Source of the DNA: Termitomyces sp. T153
Lineage: Eukaryota > Basidiomycota > Agaricomycetes > Agaricales > Lyophyllaceae
Reading direction: 5' to 3'
Length of the DNA stretch: 64,000 nucleotides
Assembly: GCA_018296165.2 (NCBI GenBank)
Contig: JACKQL020000065.1
Coordinates: forward strand, 236,101 to 300,100
Below, piece after piece: positions 10,263-21,224 of the stretch. The position numbers and the translations under genes are program-made. Under the pieces are notes generated by a model. It ran no database searches and was not told where the DNA came from. It saw only the letters and a list, made by a program, of their open reading frames with translations. The stretch's first letter is position 1, and every line of letters begins with the position of its first letter.

Positions 10263-12579
10263 TGTCACGACCCGTTCCCTAAAGCCCCATACATCGCCCA
10301 ACAAACCCCCACTTCCCCGGAACCCCCTGATGCTTTGTCAAACTTCCCCAGCACTCCACACCTACTCTGGCTAACTCCAGCACCTTCTTGGCTAACTCCA
10401 ATGGCTCCCTGGCCAACTCCGATGTCTTCCCCGCAGCCGCCGGCACTTCCCCTGGACTTCCTGAGCCCCTGGGACCACTCCCCCGCCATGCCTGACCCCA
10501 TTACACATCATCAACTCGACACCCTGGCTCCCCCGACTTACCCTGAAGTATCATGACAACCTCGGGATGGCCCGTGTTCCCAAGTAATCCCATCAACATA
10601 TCAATGTGGCCTGCCCCTTGATCACAACTGACACCCATCGACTCCGACAAGCTCCGCCAATCCCCGCCACCACAGCCGACATCTCCCGGAGCTCCCCCAT
10701 AGTCAGTATATAAGTCATAGAGTAGCTCTTTGTACTCTAGTCTTGAGATTGCTTAACGTTACCTATGGTCTGATTGGTTCCTTCTTGTGTTTTGTGTTTT
10801 GTGTCCCATGTCTCATTTTCCTTACTCTCAGTCTCCCGGTCTTATCTCGTTTCTATTCTGTTATCCTTTTGTTATCATTCCGTGTCTCTGCCTGAATCTA
10901 TTCTCGTTCTCATCTCATGTTTGTCTCGTTTCGTCCGACTCTGTATCGCTCTGTTTGATTCTGTCTATTGTGTTCAAGTCCTCTTGACTATAACAACCTC
11001 ATGAACTCCGCAATTACAATTACAAACCTCCAACGCTTGTTACCACCCCCGGACCCTGCTATACACTCGGCTCCAAACCCCATCAATCCTGTCAGGTTCC
11101 GCTGACCTCGGGGGCTCAGCTGCACTGGGTGAGTCCTTACTAGGCAGGCATGATCCCCTTGCACTGTTAACCGAACACTCATAAGCATTCCGGGCACTGA
11201 TGGCTTGTGTGGATAGTCAGTGGGATGTGATCTGGACAGATCTGGGGGGGTCCAGAGAAGTCGGATTGCAAGGAAATGGGACAGGCTTGGCGGGGTTCAG
11301 GCAGAAGACCGTATGGGAGATTTGCAGAAGCGAAGGAGTAGGCGGCGGTGTGATCAATGGGAGCAGAGCTGGGGTTTGATGGGAGATCAATTGGAGTTGA
11401 TGGAGTCTGGGACCGAGCGAGGAGCGAGGTTCGGACCTGGTGAAAGAATGTTGGGGTTCGTAATCGTAACCGCGGAGTTTGTGAGGTCATTAAGGTTGAT
11501 GAAGACTTGGGCACAGCGGCTGGACGGAGTCACCGAGACAGCATCAGACGAAATGAAATGGAGTCGATATGGAACAAGAGTAGATTCGAGTGGAGATACA
11601 AAACGATAATGAGAACGATAACAAAATGGAGACAAGACAAGACCGGGAGACTGAGATAAGACCGGGAGACTGAGATAAGACCGGGAGACTGAGAGTAAGG
11701 AGAACGAGACACAAAACACAAAACACAAAACACAAAACACAAGAAGGAAACAATCAGACCATAGGTAATGTTAAGCAATATCAAGACTAGAGTATGAAGA
11801 GCTACTCGACGGCTTATATACTGACTACCTAAGAACTTCGGGGTACGTCGGCTGCGGCGGCGGGGCTTGGCAGAGCTCAACGGAGTGGGCGGGTGTTGGT
11901 TGCGATCAAGGATCGGGCCACGCTGATATGTTGATGGGATCGTTGGGGAATGCGGGTCGCCCCGAGGTTGTTGTGATACTCCGGAATGGGTCGGAGGAAC
12001 CAGGGTGTTGAGTTGATGATGGGTGGCGAAGATCAGAAACAGCGGGGATGGTTCTCGGGGTTCGGGAGATCCAGGGTAAGTGTCAGTGGCTGCGGGGAAG
12101 GCATCGAAGTTGGCCAGGGGGCCGTCAGAGTTAGCCGGGGAGGCATCGGAGTTAGCCAAAATAGGCGCAGGGCATGGGCGGCAGTTCAGCGGAGCATCAG
12201 GGGTTATTGGGGAATCAGGGGTTTGCTGGACAATGTGCGGGGGTCCAGGGGATGGGTCGTGACAAATCCCTGTTGATCCCCCATCAGAACTCCAGCTCCA
12301 CTCCTGTCATCCACGTAGCCTCTGCCTCCTCCGCACCCGCAATACTCACACATGGACTTATGCCTGAACCCCGCCAAGTCCGTCCCCCTCCCCCGCAACC
12401 CATCCTCTACTCCTCCAGACCTCCCTGGACTTGCTCAAATCAATCTCCCCTGGCTATCCTCACAAGTCCCCAGTGCTTGGAACACCTCCGAGTGCTTGGT
12501 TGTCTGTGCAGGGAATCATGTTTGCCTAGTAAGGACTCACCCAGTGTAGCTGAGCCCCCATGGTCAGTGGAACCTGACA
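10263..12579 (+). mobile_element. LTR-A copy 1 (solo LTR), split by copy 2
   Basis: Starts TGTCACGACCC, ends GGAACCTGACA, and is flanked by CTACT at 10258-10262 and 12580-12584. Excluding the nested copy it is about 1.13 kb. It contains a TATATAAG box (about 10708) and a C/T-rich downstream stretch, as expected of a promoter-bearing LTR. No internal coding region accompanies it, so it is best read as a solo LTR. Confidence 0.88.
11090..12264 (-). mobile_element. LTR-A copy 2 (solo LTR, reverse), nested in copy 1
   Basis: On the plus strand it runs TGTCAGGTTCC to GTGACA, the reverse complement of the family ends, and is flanked by AATCC at 11085-11089 and 12265-12269. It is 1175 bp long. Three tandem copies of an about 20-bp word (GGGAGACTGAGATAAGACC) lie at about 11645-11695. 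It is visibly the most CpG-rich of the five copies and the most deeply nested, hence the youngest in this nest. Confidence 0.92.
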
Positions 12580-13565
12580 CTACTCAGTATGACTAAGTAC
12601 CTATGACTAAGTTGGAGGCCACTGACTACAACCTATATGACAAAGTGGAGGCCAATGACTATGACATACTAACTAATCAGGTCCAGTAGCATTAGGATCA
12701 ATGATAACAACAATACATCAGGTGTCAAGTCTGATATACCCATTAGGTGGGGAGCCAAGATGGAAGGGAGTAAGATAGGGTCCAGCAGTCCAGAGTCCAG
12801 CTAGATAGAATGCCAGCACTCACAAACTAAGCTGAACTAGAGTTGGAACTGGTCCAAGGACCAGTCCCCTTACAGATCTCCCATCAACCATCCAGTCCCA
12901 CTCCCATCACTGGCATGATCTCTGCTTCCCTGCATTCCTAGAATCTGTCCCTGGACTTGTACCTGAGCCCTCCCCAAGCCTGACCCTTCCTTGCACATTG
13001 TCTTAGACTTCCCCAGGCTACCCCAGACTTGCTCAGTGTCACAACCCATTCCCTGGACCCCCGTACATTGCCCAACAAACCCCTGTCCCCCCAGAACCTC
13101 CTCCAACACTTCATCGAACTTCCCCAGCACTCCGCACCTACTCCAGCTAACTCTGACGCATTCTCGGCTAACTCCAACAGCCCCCTGGCCAACTCCGACA
13201 TCTTTCCTGCAGCCGCCAGTGCTTCCCCTGGACTTCCTGAGCCCCTGGGACCATTCCCCCGCCATGCCTGACCCCATTACACGTCATCGACTCGACACCC
13301 TGGCTCCCCCAACTTACCCTGGAGTATCACGACAACCTCAGAATGGACCGCATCAACAATTGATCCCATCAACATATCAATGCGGCCCGCCCTCTGGTCA
13401 TAACTGACACCCATTGACTCCGTTGAGCTCTGCCAAGCCCCGCCACCACAGCCGACGTTCCCGGAGCTCTTCAGTAGTCAGTATATAAGATGTAGAGTAG
13501 CTCCTCATACTCTAGTCTTGAGATTACCTTTTTTTTTTTTTTTAAATCCATTGTTACGTGCACGA

Positions 13566-13578
13566 GGCGCTTGGCGCC
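13566..13578 (-). other. Small hairpin near the LINE 1 3' end
   Basis: GGCGC, three-base loop, GCGCC, about 25 bp from the poly(A) tract. Hairpins near the 3' end can serve as reverse-transcriptase recognition sites in some LINEs; here that is only a possibility. Confidence 0.35.
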
Positions 13579-13946
13579 CATGCTGCACGGTGCTATCAAC
13601 AGGCTATCTACTCTACAAGAACTACGGAATTCCACACCCCCCCGCGTATGTGGAGAAAGAATGGGCCGATGCTTCCAAATGTCATTGAGACTGCATTCCC
13701 CTGGTAGTCCTGAGGAGGATGGCTTGGAATGAGTGTATCTGTCGGGCTGGTGCAAATGAAGGCTCGTGGGGGCAAGCAAAAGGAGGACAAGCAAGGAGCC
13801 GGGGTCCTCACCAGAGCATCTAGAGGAGGTCAGTGTGAGGCAGGCGAGGGCTGAGTGCCGTTAGTATGAGAATGTGCTAGTGTAGGATTAGTAGGAATAT
13901 AGGGGTATATGTGGAAGCTGAGGGCTTCACGGGCCTGCAGGATCCT

Positions 13947-16900
13947 TCAGCATGTGCGATGGGTTGGCTGGGTGGCAGTGCGTTGATTGGGAGGGGGGTT
14001 GAGTTGTTGGGGCTGCCGGGTGTGTTCCTGAATACAGGTATGGCGTGTAGTCGGGTCTAGAGCAGTGGTAAGGCGTTTGGTTGCTTTGATATATCTGAAC
14101 AGGTGTTTGAGGGCGGGTGGAGAAGAAAGGAGGTAAGAAATGGACTCAGCTTTGCACTTTAGGGGGCGGGTGAGGTGGATGAACCACTCATTTCTGTACT
14201 GGGGACACTCAAATAGGAAGTGTTTGACCATCTCGACGGTTATGCCCAGGCAGTATGGGCATGATGGGGATTCTGAATGCTTGATGCGGAATAGGTGATG
14301 GTTCAGTGGGAGGTGGCCTGTGCAGAGCTGAGTGAGGATGGCAGAGTGACGTCTATTGAGGTTCCTGGTGAGTCGGAGGTAGGTCTTTGAGGGGAGGGTT
14401 TTGTCGAGAACTTGGATCTGCGGGAAATGGGGTGACTTCTTCCAACCTCGCCACCAGATGGCTTGTGTAGTGGTCAGGTCTGCTTGGCATGTAGCGGTTG
14501 TGCTGCATGGTAGTGGCTTGCTGCGTAGGTATGCTGGGAGGTTCTTGGCAGGGCTCATTGATCTTTGGGCTGCTTCCTTTGCCAGTTCATCAGCTCACTC
14601 ATTTGGGGCAAATCCAAGGTGGCCTGGTGACCAATGGATCTGCAGATTGATAACTTCACAGGTATGGGGACCACATACATTGTCCATGCCACGCACAGCA
14701 CAACGTTGGGTCATGCAGAGGAGGTGGTCCTGTTTCCGATGGAGTGATTCAGCTGCCGAGTGAGCAATGTCAAGCAGATGGTGGGCTGGGTGTGGGTGTT
14801 GGTTGTTCAGGGCCCATAGTGCTGCTTGGCTGTTGCTGCCTATGATTGTTAGTCCCCGCAACTGCCTGTTAAGTGACATTAGGAGGTGGAGGCCAAGTGT
14901 GAAGCCAACGGCCTCGCCCTCGTAGACAGTGTGCTCAGCAACTGAGCCGAGGTGGTACCTCAGTGAGGTCCTTTCCTTGCCATCAACGTAGAGCACTGCT
15001 GATGCTCCAATGCCTCCATCAAAGCCTGAGCCATCACAGTAAACTGAGGTTCGAGCCCTGTCGTGTAAGCACTGTAAGGAGGTTAGTGTGTCATCTTTTG
15101 CAGGTTCGATGTGGGTGGTGAAAGAAGGTCTGTAGCTAGGGTGTCGGCGGGTGGCTTGGATGGACTCCATTGTGGTTGGGTTGATGTCTGTGAAGTGAAA
15201 AAGGGTGTGTAGGGGGGACCAGTGCCATTTGACATAGTGTCTTGTGGCCAACTGGACCGGTTTGTGCAGTGGGTGAGATGGGGGCAGGGATGCCAAGCGG
15301 ACCACAGATCTGGTGAGGACCTTGTGGAAGAGGAGGTTGATGGGGAACAAGTTAGCATGCACCTCGGAGACGTCGCCAGCTGTGGTGCTGAGGGCACCAG
15401 TGATTGTCTTGGCAGCTCTACACTGTGCCAGTGAGAGCCGCTTGGTGATTGCTACTGAACCTGTTCTTCTGCGGCTTTTTGTGTCAGTTCCAATACCGAT
15501 GTACCACACGTCTGCTGCATATGTGAACGCCGGGACTGTGACCATGTTGTACAGCTGTCTAACACGGTGGGGTAGCATACCTCCGGAGGCCCAGGAGAGG
15601 CGGGAGACCTGGTTAGTCCACCATGCTGCACTAGCTGTAACCTTCTGAATATGGGCAGACCAGCAGAGTTTGGGGTCAAAGACCACTCCAAGATACTTGT
15701 AGGACTGGACGGTTTCAACGATCTGGGTGGTAATGGACCCGTCTGCGTTTGTGCAGTGGAGTGATAGGTTGGGTGGGAGTATGTCATGGTGGGAGTGTGG
15801 AAAGTTCATGAGGGCTAGTTTTGTTAGTTCAAATGCAGAGTGATGTTGTAGAGACCAGTCAAACCCACCTTGAGCATGTTCCATCATGTCTGAGATTATG
15901 GCATGGGCCTCCATCAGAGATTACATCATCAACAAAGCCAGAAGCAAGTTCTGACTTGTTGGTTATAGCAGCCACACCAACTAGTGGTGCATTATAGAAG
16001 GCGTAGTAAATCATGGAGAGGGAGCACCCCTGCATGGTGCCGTTGGAAATCTCAATCCAGTCTGACAAGAAGTTGTTGAATTTCAGCCATGTATGTTGGT
16101 TAGAGAGCATACAATTGGCTAGTCAGACATATGCAGATGGGACTCTCCGCTCTTTCATGTTATGCAACAGGTGGTCTTTGACCATGCTGGGGAAGGCCCC
16201 CTGGACATTGAGGAAGAGGGCAGTCACCACCTTGCCTGCACGCCATGCATCCTTGATCCTTGAGACCACCAGATGCATGGCATCGGATGTGTTGCGGCCA
16301 GGGCGTCCACCAAATTGGCCATCTGGTAACATGCCATGTGACTCTGCTATGTGGGACAGGTCAGCTGCAACAGGGGTAGAGAGAAGTTTCCCCATGATGT
16401 TGAGGAGGCCAATGGGTCTGTATACTTTGGCCACATTGTAGGCCGGTTTCCCTGGTTTGCAAAGGACAAGGATGGTGGATTCTAACCAACTGGGGTGGTA
16501 CATGTCCAGTTCAAAGACTGCCTGGAAAATGAAGTAGAGATGGTCAAGAAGAACTTCAGAGCAGCATTTCAGAATGATGTTGGGGATACTGTCAGGCCCA
16601 GTTGCCTTGAGTGGAGGTAGGCCCCGGATGGTTGATACAATACGTTCGCATGTGAAGAATGGGGAGTCTGGGATGGGGGCTGGATATGCAGACTGTGGTA
16701 TGGTAGGGGAGGGGGGAGGAGGGAGAAAGAAGGACTCAGCTAGTGCCTTAGACTTTGTAGAGTTGGTGGAAGCCAACATTTGGGTCCCGTCGATCTTGAG
16801 GTCAGGAACCCTGTCACATGCAAAGTCAGTTGGCTCATTGACCACGTACTTATTGGCCAGGTAGATTTGGTGGGCATCAATAGTCTCAAGCCATTCGGTC

Positions 16901-18039
16901 CAGTGGAACTCCTTGGCCAAGCGGATCGCTGAGTCCATCTCGCGTGCAAGCTGGGAGGCTTCTGCTTTGGAGGGGTGGTCAGGGATGTCTCTAAACTTGA
17001 ATGCTTGATTGCACGCATGATGTCTCTGGGCCTTGAGCCATTTAAGATCGTCATTCCACCAGCATTTGGTGTGTGGGCACGGCTTTTGCATGGGAACAAT
17101 GTCATCATTCAACACGGTCTCCTGGATGATGGAGGAGAGGTCAGTTACTTTGCGGTCAAAATCCGCAGCTGATGTGATATGTTCAGCCAGGGACCAAGCA
17201 TCCAGTAGCTCCTTCAGAGCATTGTTAAAAGACAACCAGTTGACAGACCTGAAGTCCCTTGAGGGAGGGGCCAAGGAATGGGGGATCAGGAGTTTGATCT
17301 CCATGACAATGGGCAGATGGTCCGCAAGTGAAGGGTGGAGTGCGGCATCAATGTCACAAAAGATGATGGGGTCAACGTGTGAGTGCACTTTCCAGACATT
17401 ATCTGGGCGGGTCCATTTGTCAGCTGCAGTCTGGTGCGTTGGTATACCTGGTGGGAGTGCCAGTTCCATGTTGTAGTCAGTTAAGAGGTCAAGGAGAGGC
17501 TGGATAAAGTCCCTGGGGGTGAGTAGGTGTCAGTTGTCTACAGGCTCCCAGAGTGGGTGGTAACGGTTGAAGTCGCCATGCCATACCATATGGTCAGTGG
17601 GGGAGGGACGTGCCAGGTGAAGAGAAGAGGAAAGAAAGGAAGAGAGAGAGAGGAGAACCTCGTTGTGTGTGCAGTCATTGTAAATATTGAAGAGGGACAG
17701 GTAACCAAATTCGCCTGCAAATCGGACTGCCATGATGTCTGTGGACTCAACGGTGAGTTGGGTATAAGCATCTGTGGAAATATTAGTATTTATCAAAAGT
17801 ATAGAACATGTACGGGAAGATCCATCTCTGCGGTGTTCCAATCGGTAGATGACCCTCCAGTACCTGTTCGCTTTTGTATTGCCCACCCAGTCAAGGAATG
17901 GCTCCTGGATGGTGAGCACATCCCAATCTTCTGGGTGGGTGGCAGCTAGGACTTCTGCTTGCGCAGTGCCTGACTTGCATGTATTTTGCTGCCAAATGCG
18001 TAGTTTACTTGGGGCTCTAGGGGAACAGTGTGTCATCAT
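13947..18039 (-). pseudogene. LINE 1 ORF2: endonuclease, RT, RNase H
   Basis: Starts at ATG 18039. APE-type endonuclease motifs: TIQEPFLD, GDFNRYHPLWE, and ADHLPI. Reverse transcriptase follows (GPDSIPNIILK, YRPIGLLN, GQFGGRPGRNTSDA, FVDDV catalytic box near 15925), then RNase H (YCDGSGFDGGIGAS, EGEAVGFTLGL, HWSPGHLGFAPNE) and a CCHC finger (CPYCLG..HFLFEC). In-frame TGA stops occur at about 17530, 16123 and 14592, each where arginine would be plausible. The frame also shifts just after FVDDV (about 15900). Otherwise the order and length are those of a complete ORF2. Confidence 0.9.
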
Positions 18040-19931
18040 GTTGAGGACAAGGAGAGGAGGATACTTTGCTTATTGTTCTGACCCCCAGGTTGAGAGGTGA
18101 AGCCAAAGCTGTCAAGATTGCCCATCCTGCTCGGTGCTCTGGATCCGGCCGGAGTGTGCTGTGTTGGGGGTTGAGGGTGCAGGGGCTGCTTCTGCTGGGA
18201 GGGTGGGGCAGGAGGGAGGGAGGGCATGAAGTCTTGAAGTGTTGCCAGAGGACGTGTGAGTTCCGAAGGTGGCTTCGGAGTGAGTTTCAGTGGGGCGGTG
18301 GTCCAGGTTAAAGGCTTGTCTGTTGGGAAGTACAGCATGCAGTTTTTGGGGAAACATGTGTTGAGTTCAGTGCATTGTCTCGCAAATTCAGGGCAGCCAT
18401 GGTCTGAGCTAGCGTGGGTAGAGTCAGGTCCGCAGGAGACACACCTGTGCCTCACCACAGTGCAGGTGGCTGCTGAGTGGTCCTTGCTGGCACAGTTAGT
18501 ACAGCATCCCTCCTCCTTGAAGTCTCTGCAGATGTGTCCATATTTCTGACAGTTCCCGCACCGGATGGGCTCGCAGATGTCCTTGCAGATTGGTACCAGG
18601 TGTCCACCAATGAAGATGTGCTTTTCAATTAGGGCATTGGCAGTGTTGGCATCATTGCAGGAGATTTTCAGGGATGCGACTGATTGTTTTGAGGAGTGTT
18701 GGTCAGGTTGCTTGAGCCATGGTGCCGAGGTAATGGTGTCCGACTTCAGACCATTTTCCAGCTCGATGGTGTGAAGGCAATCAGTGTTGCCAGGATCGAA
18801 GGAGCCTAGGCAGGGTACAAAGCGTGCGATGATGCTGTAGGTTTTGTCGACAATGCTCACTCCATCACCAAAGATAGCTGTAAAGAAGATCCAATTGGTT
18901 GTTGCATAGCGGCGGAACCTGGAGGCGGAATCAGCAGTATCAAATTCAGCAAGGTATGCACTACGGCTCAGATTTTTCAAGCCTATCGCATGGGTTCGTG
19001 GGGCGACCATCTCAGTCTCGCCATCCTTGCCTTTGCGGAGCGCCATGTCTCTCTCATCTAGTCGTTTCAGGATCTTGTTGAGGTCATTGCGGAGCTTTGA
19101 TGAACCAGTTGCCATGAAGTCTGAGGGCGCTTCAGTGTCATTGGGGTCAAACTCGATAAGAACGGTGCATGTGTCATGCAGGACGCATTGCTGGATTTTG
19201 GAGACCTCCTCGTGTGAGAGGTCGTGCATTGCAGGGGCTTTGGTGATGTCCAACAATGTTGATGGTGAAGAGGAGGCTTTGGCAAGCAATGCCCAGGTGA
19301 GAGGGGCAGCAGGGACGTGCTTGCGGGGGGGGGGGTTCGTGGTATTGGGTGCCATAGCACCCAGCAAAATGGTTACCCCTTTGAGCGTCTCGGAGGTGGC
19401 TTTGAGTGTGAGAGTGGTCTCAGTGCATTTGGCATCACTGGCAGCAAGGAAGTTGGCCATGGAGCCTAGCTTCTCAACTAGCCCCTCGAGACGGCCAATG
19501 GCTTTGTCTGCAACTGCGTTGGCCAAGGTCTCCAAGACGTGGTCCATGACATCGGCATCGAGAAGAAATGCCACTGCCAGTGCCATGTTTCTCAGCTCCA
19601 GAAGTTTAGACATGAGTGCCGCCGTTGCAAGGATGTTGACTAGTCTTGTCCAGTCGTATGGGTCCGCAGCCAAGATCCAACTCCTCGACTCAAGCCATTT
19701 GCACACGTTGGTTACTGATCAAATTGGGCCGCTGTTGACTGCCATAAGGGTTTTCAAGCTGGAATGGGTCGGGAGTGGGCAGGTGCGTTCCGGGGTCCCA
19801 CCTGGGCTGGGACTGTTGGGGGGGGCCTGGACAATAACCTTGTGGTCAAAGTCATTGTGCGGCCAAAGGAGGGGATGAAAGGTAAGCAGAGGAGACAAGA
19901 TGTAGGAGTGCTTTAGGGCAGTGAGCGCCAC
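18036..19931 (-). pseudogene. LINE 1 ORF1: Gag-like zinc-knuckle protein
   Basis: The frame starts at ATG 19931, has one TGA at about 19719-19721, then is open to 18036. The middle is low-complexity and helical; near the C-terminus are cysteine-rich knuckles (CGNCQKYGHICRDF, CTNCASKDHSAATC, CVSCGPDSTHASSDHGCPEF). Such proteins bind the element RNA. Its TGA stop overlaps the ATG of ORF2 as ATGA (18039-18036). The ORF is nearly intact. Confidence 0.85.
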
Positions 19932-20646
19932 AAGGTACTGGAAGAGTTCTATACGCTAACTAAAAACTCAAAGCTACCAGGACCCCGGAAGGGATGATGG
20001 TGGTTCGGAGTCAAGAAGCATCTTGAGATTACCTACCTACCTACCTACCTGCCTTACCTGATGTGTTTCTGATTGTTTCTTCTTGTGTTTTGTGTTCTGT
20101 GTCTCATTTCCTTATTCTCAGTCTCCTGGTCTTATCTCGTCTCCATTCCATTATCATTTTGTTATCATTCCATGTCTCCGCCTGAATCTATTCTTGTTCT
20201 TGTCTTGTCTCCATCTCATTTTGTTTGACTCCATCTCATCTCATTTGATTCTGTCTATTGTGTTCAAAACCTCTCGACCATAATGCCCTCATGAATTCCA
20301 CAATTACAATTACAAACCTTCAACACTCTTTCACCAACTCTGGACCTTGCTATATGCTCAGCTCCGAACCCTATCAATCCCCATTGATTCCATCAGAACT
20401 CTGGCTCCGCTCCCGTCATTTGCATAGCCTCTGCCTCTTCCGCACCTGCAATACTCACATACAGGCTTATGCCTGAACCCCGCCAAGCCCATCCCCCTTC
20501 CCCACAACTCATCCTCTACTCCTCCAGACCTCCCCAGACTTGCTCGGATCAATTCCCACTAACTATCCTCACAAGTCCCCAGTGTTTGGATGACAGAAGA
20601 TGAGAACAATTTGGTTGATGATTTTTTAGGCTATGCAGGATTGTAG

Positions 20647-21190
20647 TTCATTACAAGGTTATAAAATCCTGGAGCAAGCATTCTTGTAGATGTAAGCATT
20701 GATATTTATACATTGATATTATGTTTTAAAAATCATGCAAATCTTGGAATTATGTTATTGTAAAGATTTCAAAACTCATGTTGGCTAAATTAATATATAT
20801 TAAATGGAGAGTTATTTAACATTATATTCCAAAAGCAAGCTCATAATAGTATTTTTTTTCGTCATTGAGGTCCTTAAATAACACTTAAAAATAAGAAACC
20901 AGTAATATAATATGACCTTATATAGTTTAAATCATCCTGGTCGGTTTGTGATAATCTTATATCCCAGTGGTATTTTTATTTTCTTGTAAACTCAGGATTT
21001 GTTTAAAAAACTTAAAAACTCTCATTGTGAAAAGGTATTCTTACTGTGGGTCAATCTAATATTGTGTTTATGAACAAGTTTAAGACCTCAAAATGATCTT
21101 TCTTTAAAATAAGAGGTCCCAGGCCACACACGGCCAAATATGTTAGCGGCCTTTTTCATGATGAATCCTCCCCCACTACAGTGCGCCACA
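20647..21190. other. AT-rich intergenic
   Basis: Strongly AT-rich with oligo-A and oligo-T runs; no gene or repeat recognised. Confidence 0.4.
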
Positions 21191-21224
21191 CAATAGTTTT
21201 TTCCTTCTGCTCGCGATACCCTCC

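Larger units (their letters stand above)
9988..12874. mobile_element. Element B: TG..CA element with GATCT duplications
   Basis: Starts TGTGAGGGGAC and ends GTCCCCTTACA, an imperfect terminal inverted repeat of about 11 bp. It is flanked by GATCT at 9983-9987 and 12875-12879. Without the LTR-A copy inside, it is about 570 bp (9988-10262 plus 12585-12874). It encodes nothing obvious. TG..CA ends with a 5-bp duplication fit a solo LTR of another family; a small non-autonomous DNA transposon is the alternative. Confidence 0.65.
13529..20020 (-). mobile_element. LINE 1: full-length non-LTR retrotransposon
   Basis: A 6.5 kb element in reverse orientation, with a poly(A) tail seen as a T run at 13529-13543. 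It is flanked by 13-bp duplications TCTTGAGATTACC (13516-13528 and 20021-20033). It has two ORFs, ORF1 (Gag-like) and ORF2 (endonuclease, reverse transcriptase, RNase H, C-terminal zinc finger). A non-LTR element nicks its target and copies its RNA in place. The RNase H domain and zinc-knuckle ORF1 resemble the Tad1/I-type elements of fungi (inference). The coding regions hold only a handful of stops and one clear frame break. Confidence 0.93.
13037..20590 (+). mobile_element. LTR-A copy 3, split by LINE 1
   Basis: Starts TGTCACAACCC at 13037, breaks at 13528 where the LINE begins, and resumes at 20034. It lacks about the last 100 bp of the family, ending in a segment near 20590 that runs straight into TGACA GAAGA, the terminus expected of copy 0. 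It lies inside copy 0, whose sequence ends at CTCAG (13032-13036). Confidence 0.75.
9415..20595 (+). mobile_element. LTR-A copy 0 (oldest), fragmented by nested insertions
   Basis: Starts TGTCACAACCC at 9415 after GAAGA (9410-9414); TGACA at 20591-20595 is followed by GAAGA (20596-20600). Visible parts are 9415-9987 (with a TATATAAG promoter-like box near 9667) and 12880-13036; the rest is masked by element B and LTR-A copy 3. Joining 9987 to 12880 restores the order seen in the other copies (CATCAA.. CCCATCAA.. CACTCCCAT..). The first 120 bases have no CpG. The junction between copy 3 and the end of this copy has been rearranged. Confidence 0.7.
8932..20646 (+). pseudogene. Acidic-tail protein gene, split by the LTR nest
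   Basis: Coding-like segments are 8932-9135, an exon after a plausible AG at about 9150 (FLDRDTFVLFIRSGIGHCTTEDA, then a highly acidic run), up to 9414, and, past the 11.2 kb insertion, 20601-20646. Removing the insertion and one GAAGA duplication joins ENED to ENNLVDDFLGYAGL followed by TAG in the same frame. Aromatic-plus-GIGH motifs followed by long acidic tails ending in GYA(x)L are, as I recall them, common at the C-terminus of large Agaricomycete proteins of unknown function. No enzymatic role can be given. Confidence 0.5.

Noticed and set aside
10265..13407. Proline- and glycine-rich ORFs of 70-210 codons across 10.3-13.4 kb on both strands
   Set aside because: They lie wholly inside LTR-A copies; the same frames appear in each copy and reflect C/T-rich promoter sequence, not genes.
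13529..13543. Poly-T run as a terminator or microsatellite
   Set aside because: It is the poly(A) tail of the reverse-oriented LINE, bounded by its target-site duplication.
14401..19878. Plus-strand ORFs up to 283 codons over LINE 1
   Set aside because: Antisense shadows of ORF1 and ORF2, which carry the recognisable motifs on the minus strand.
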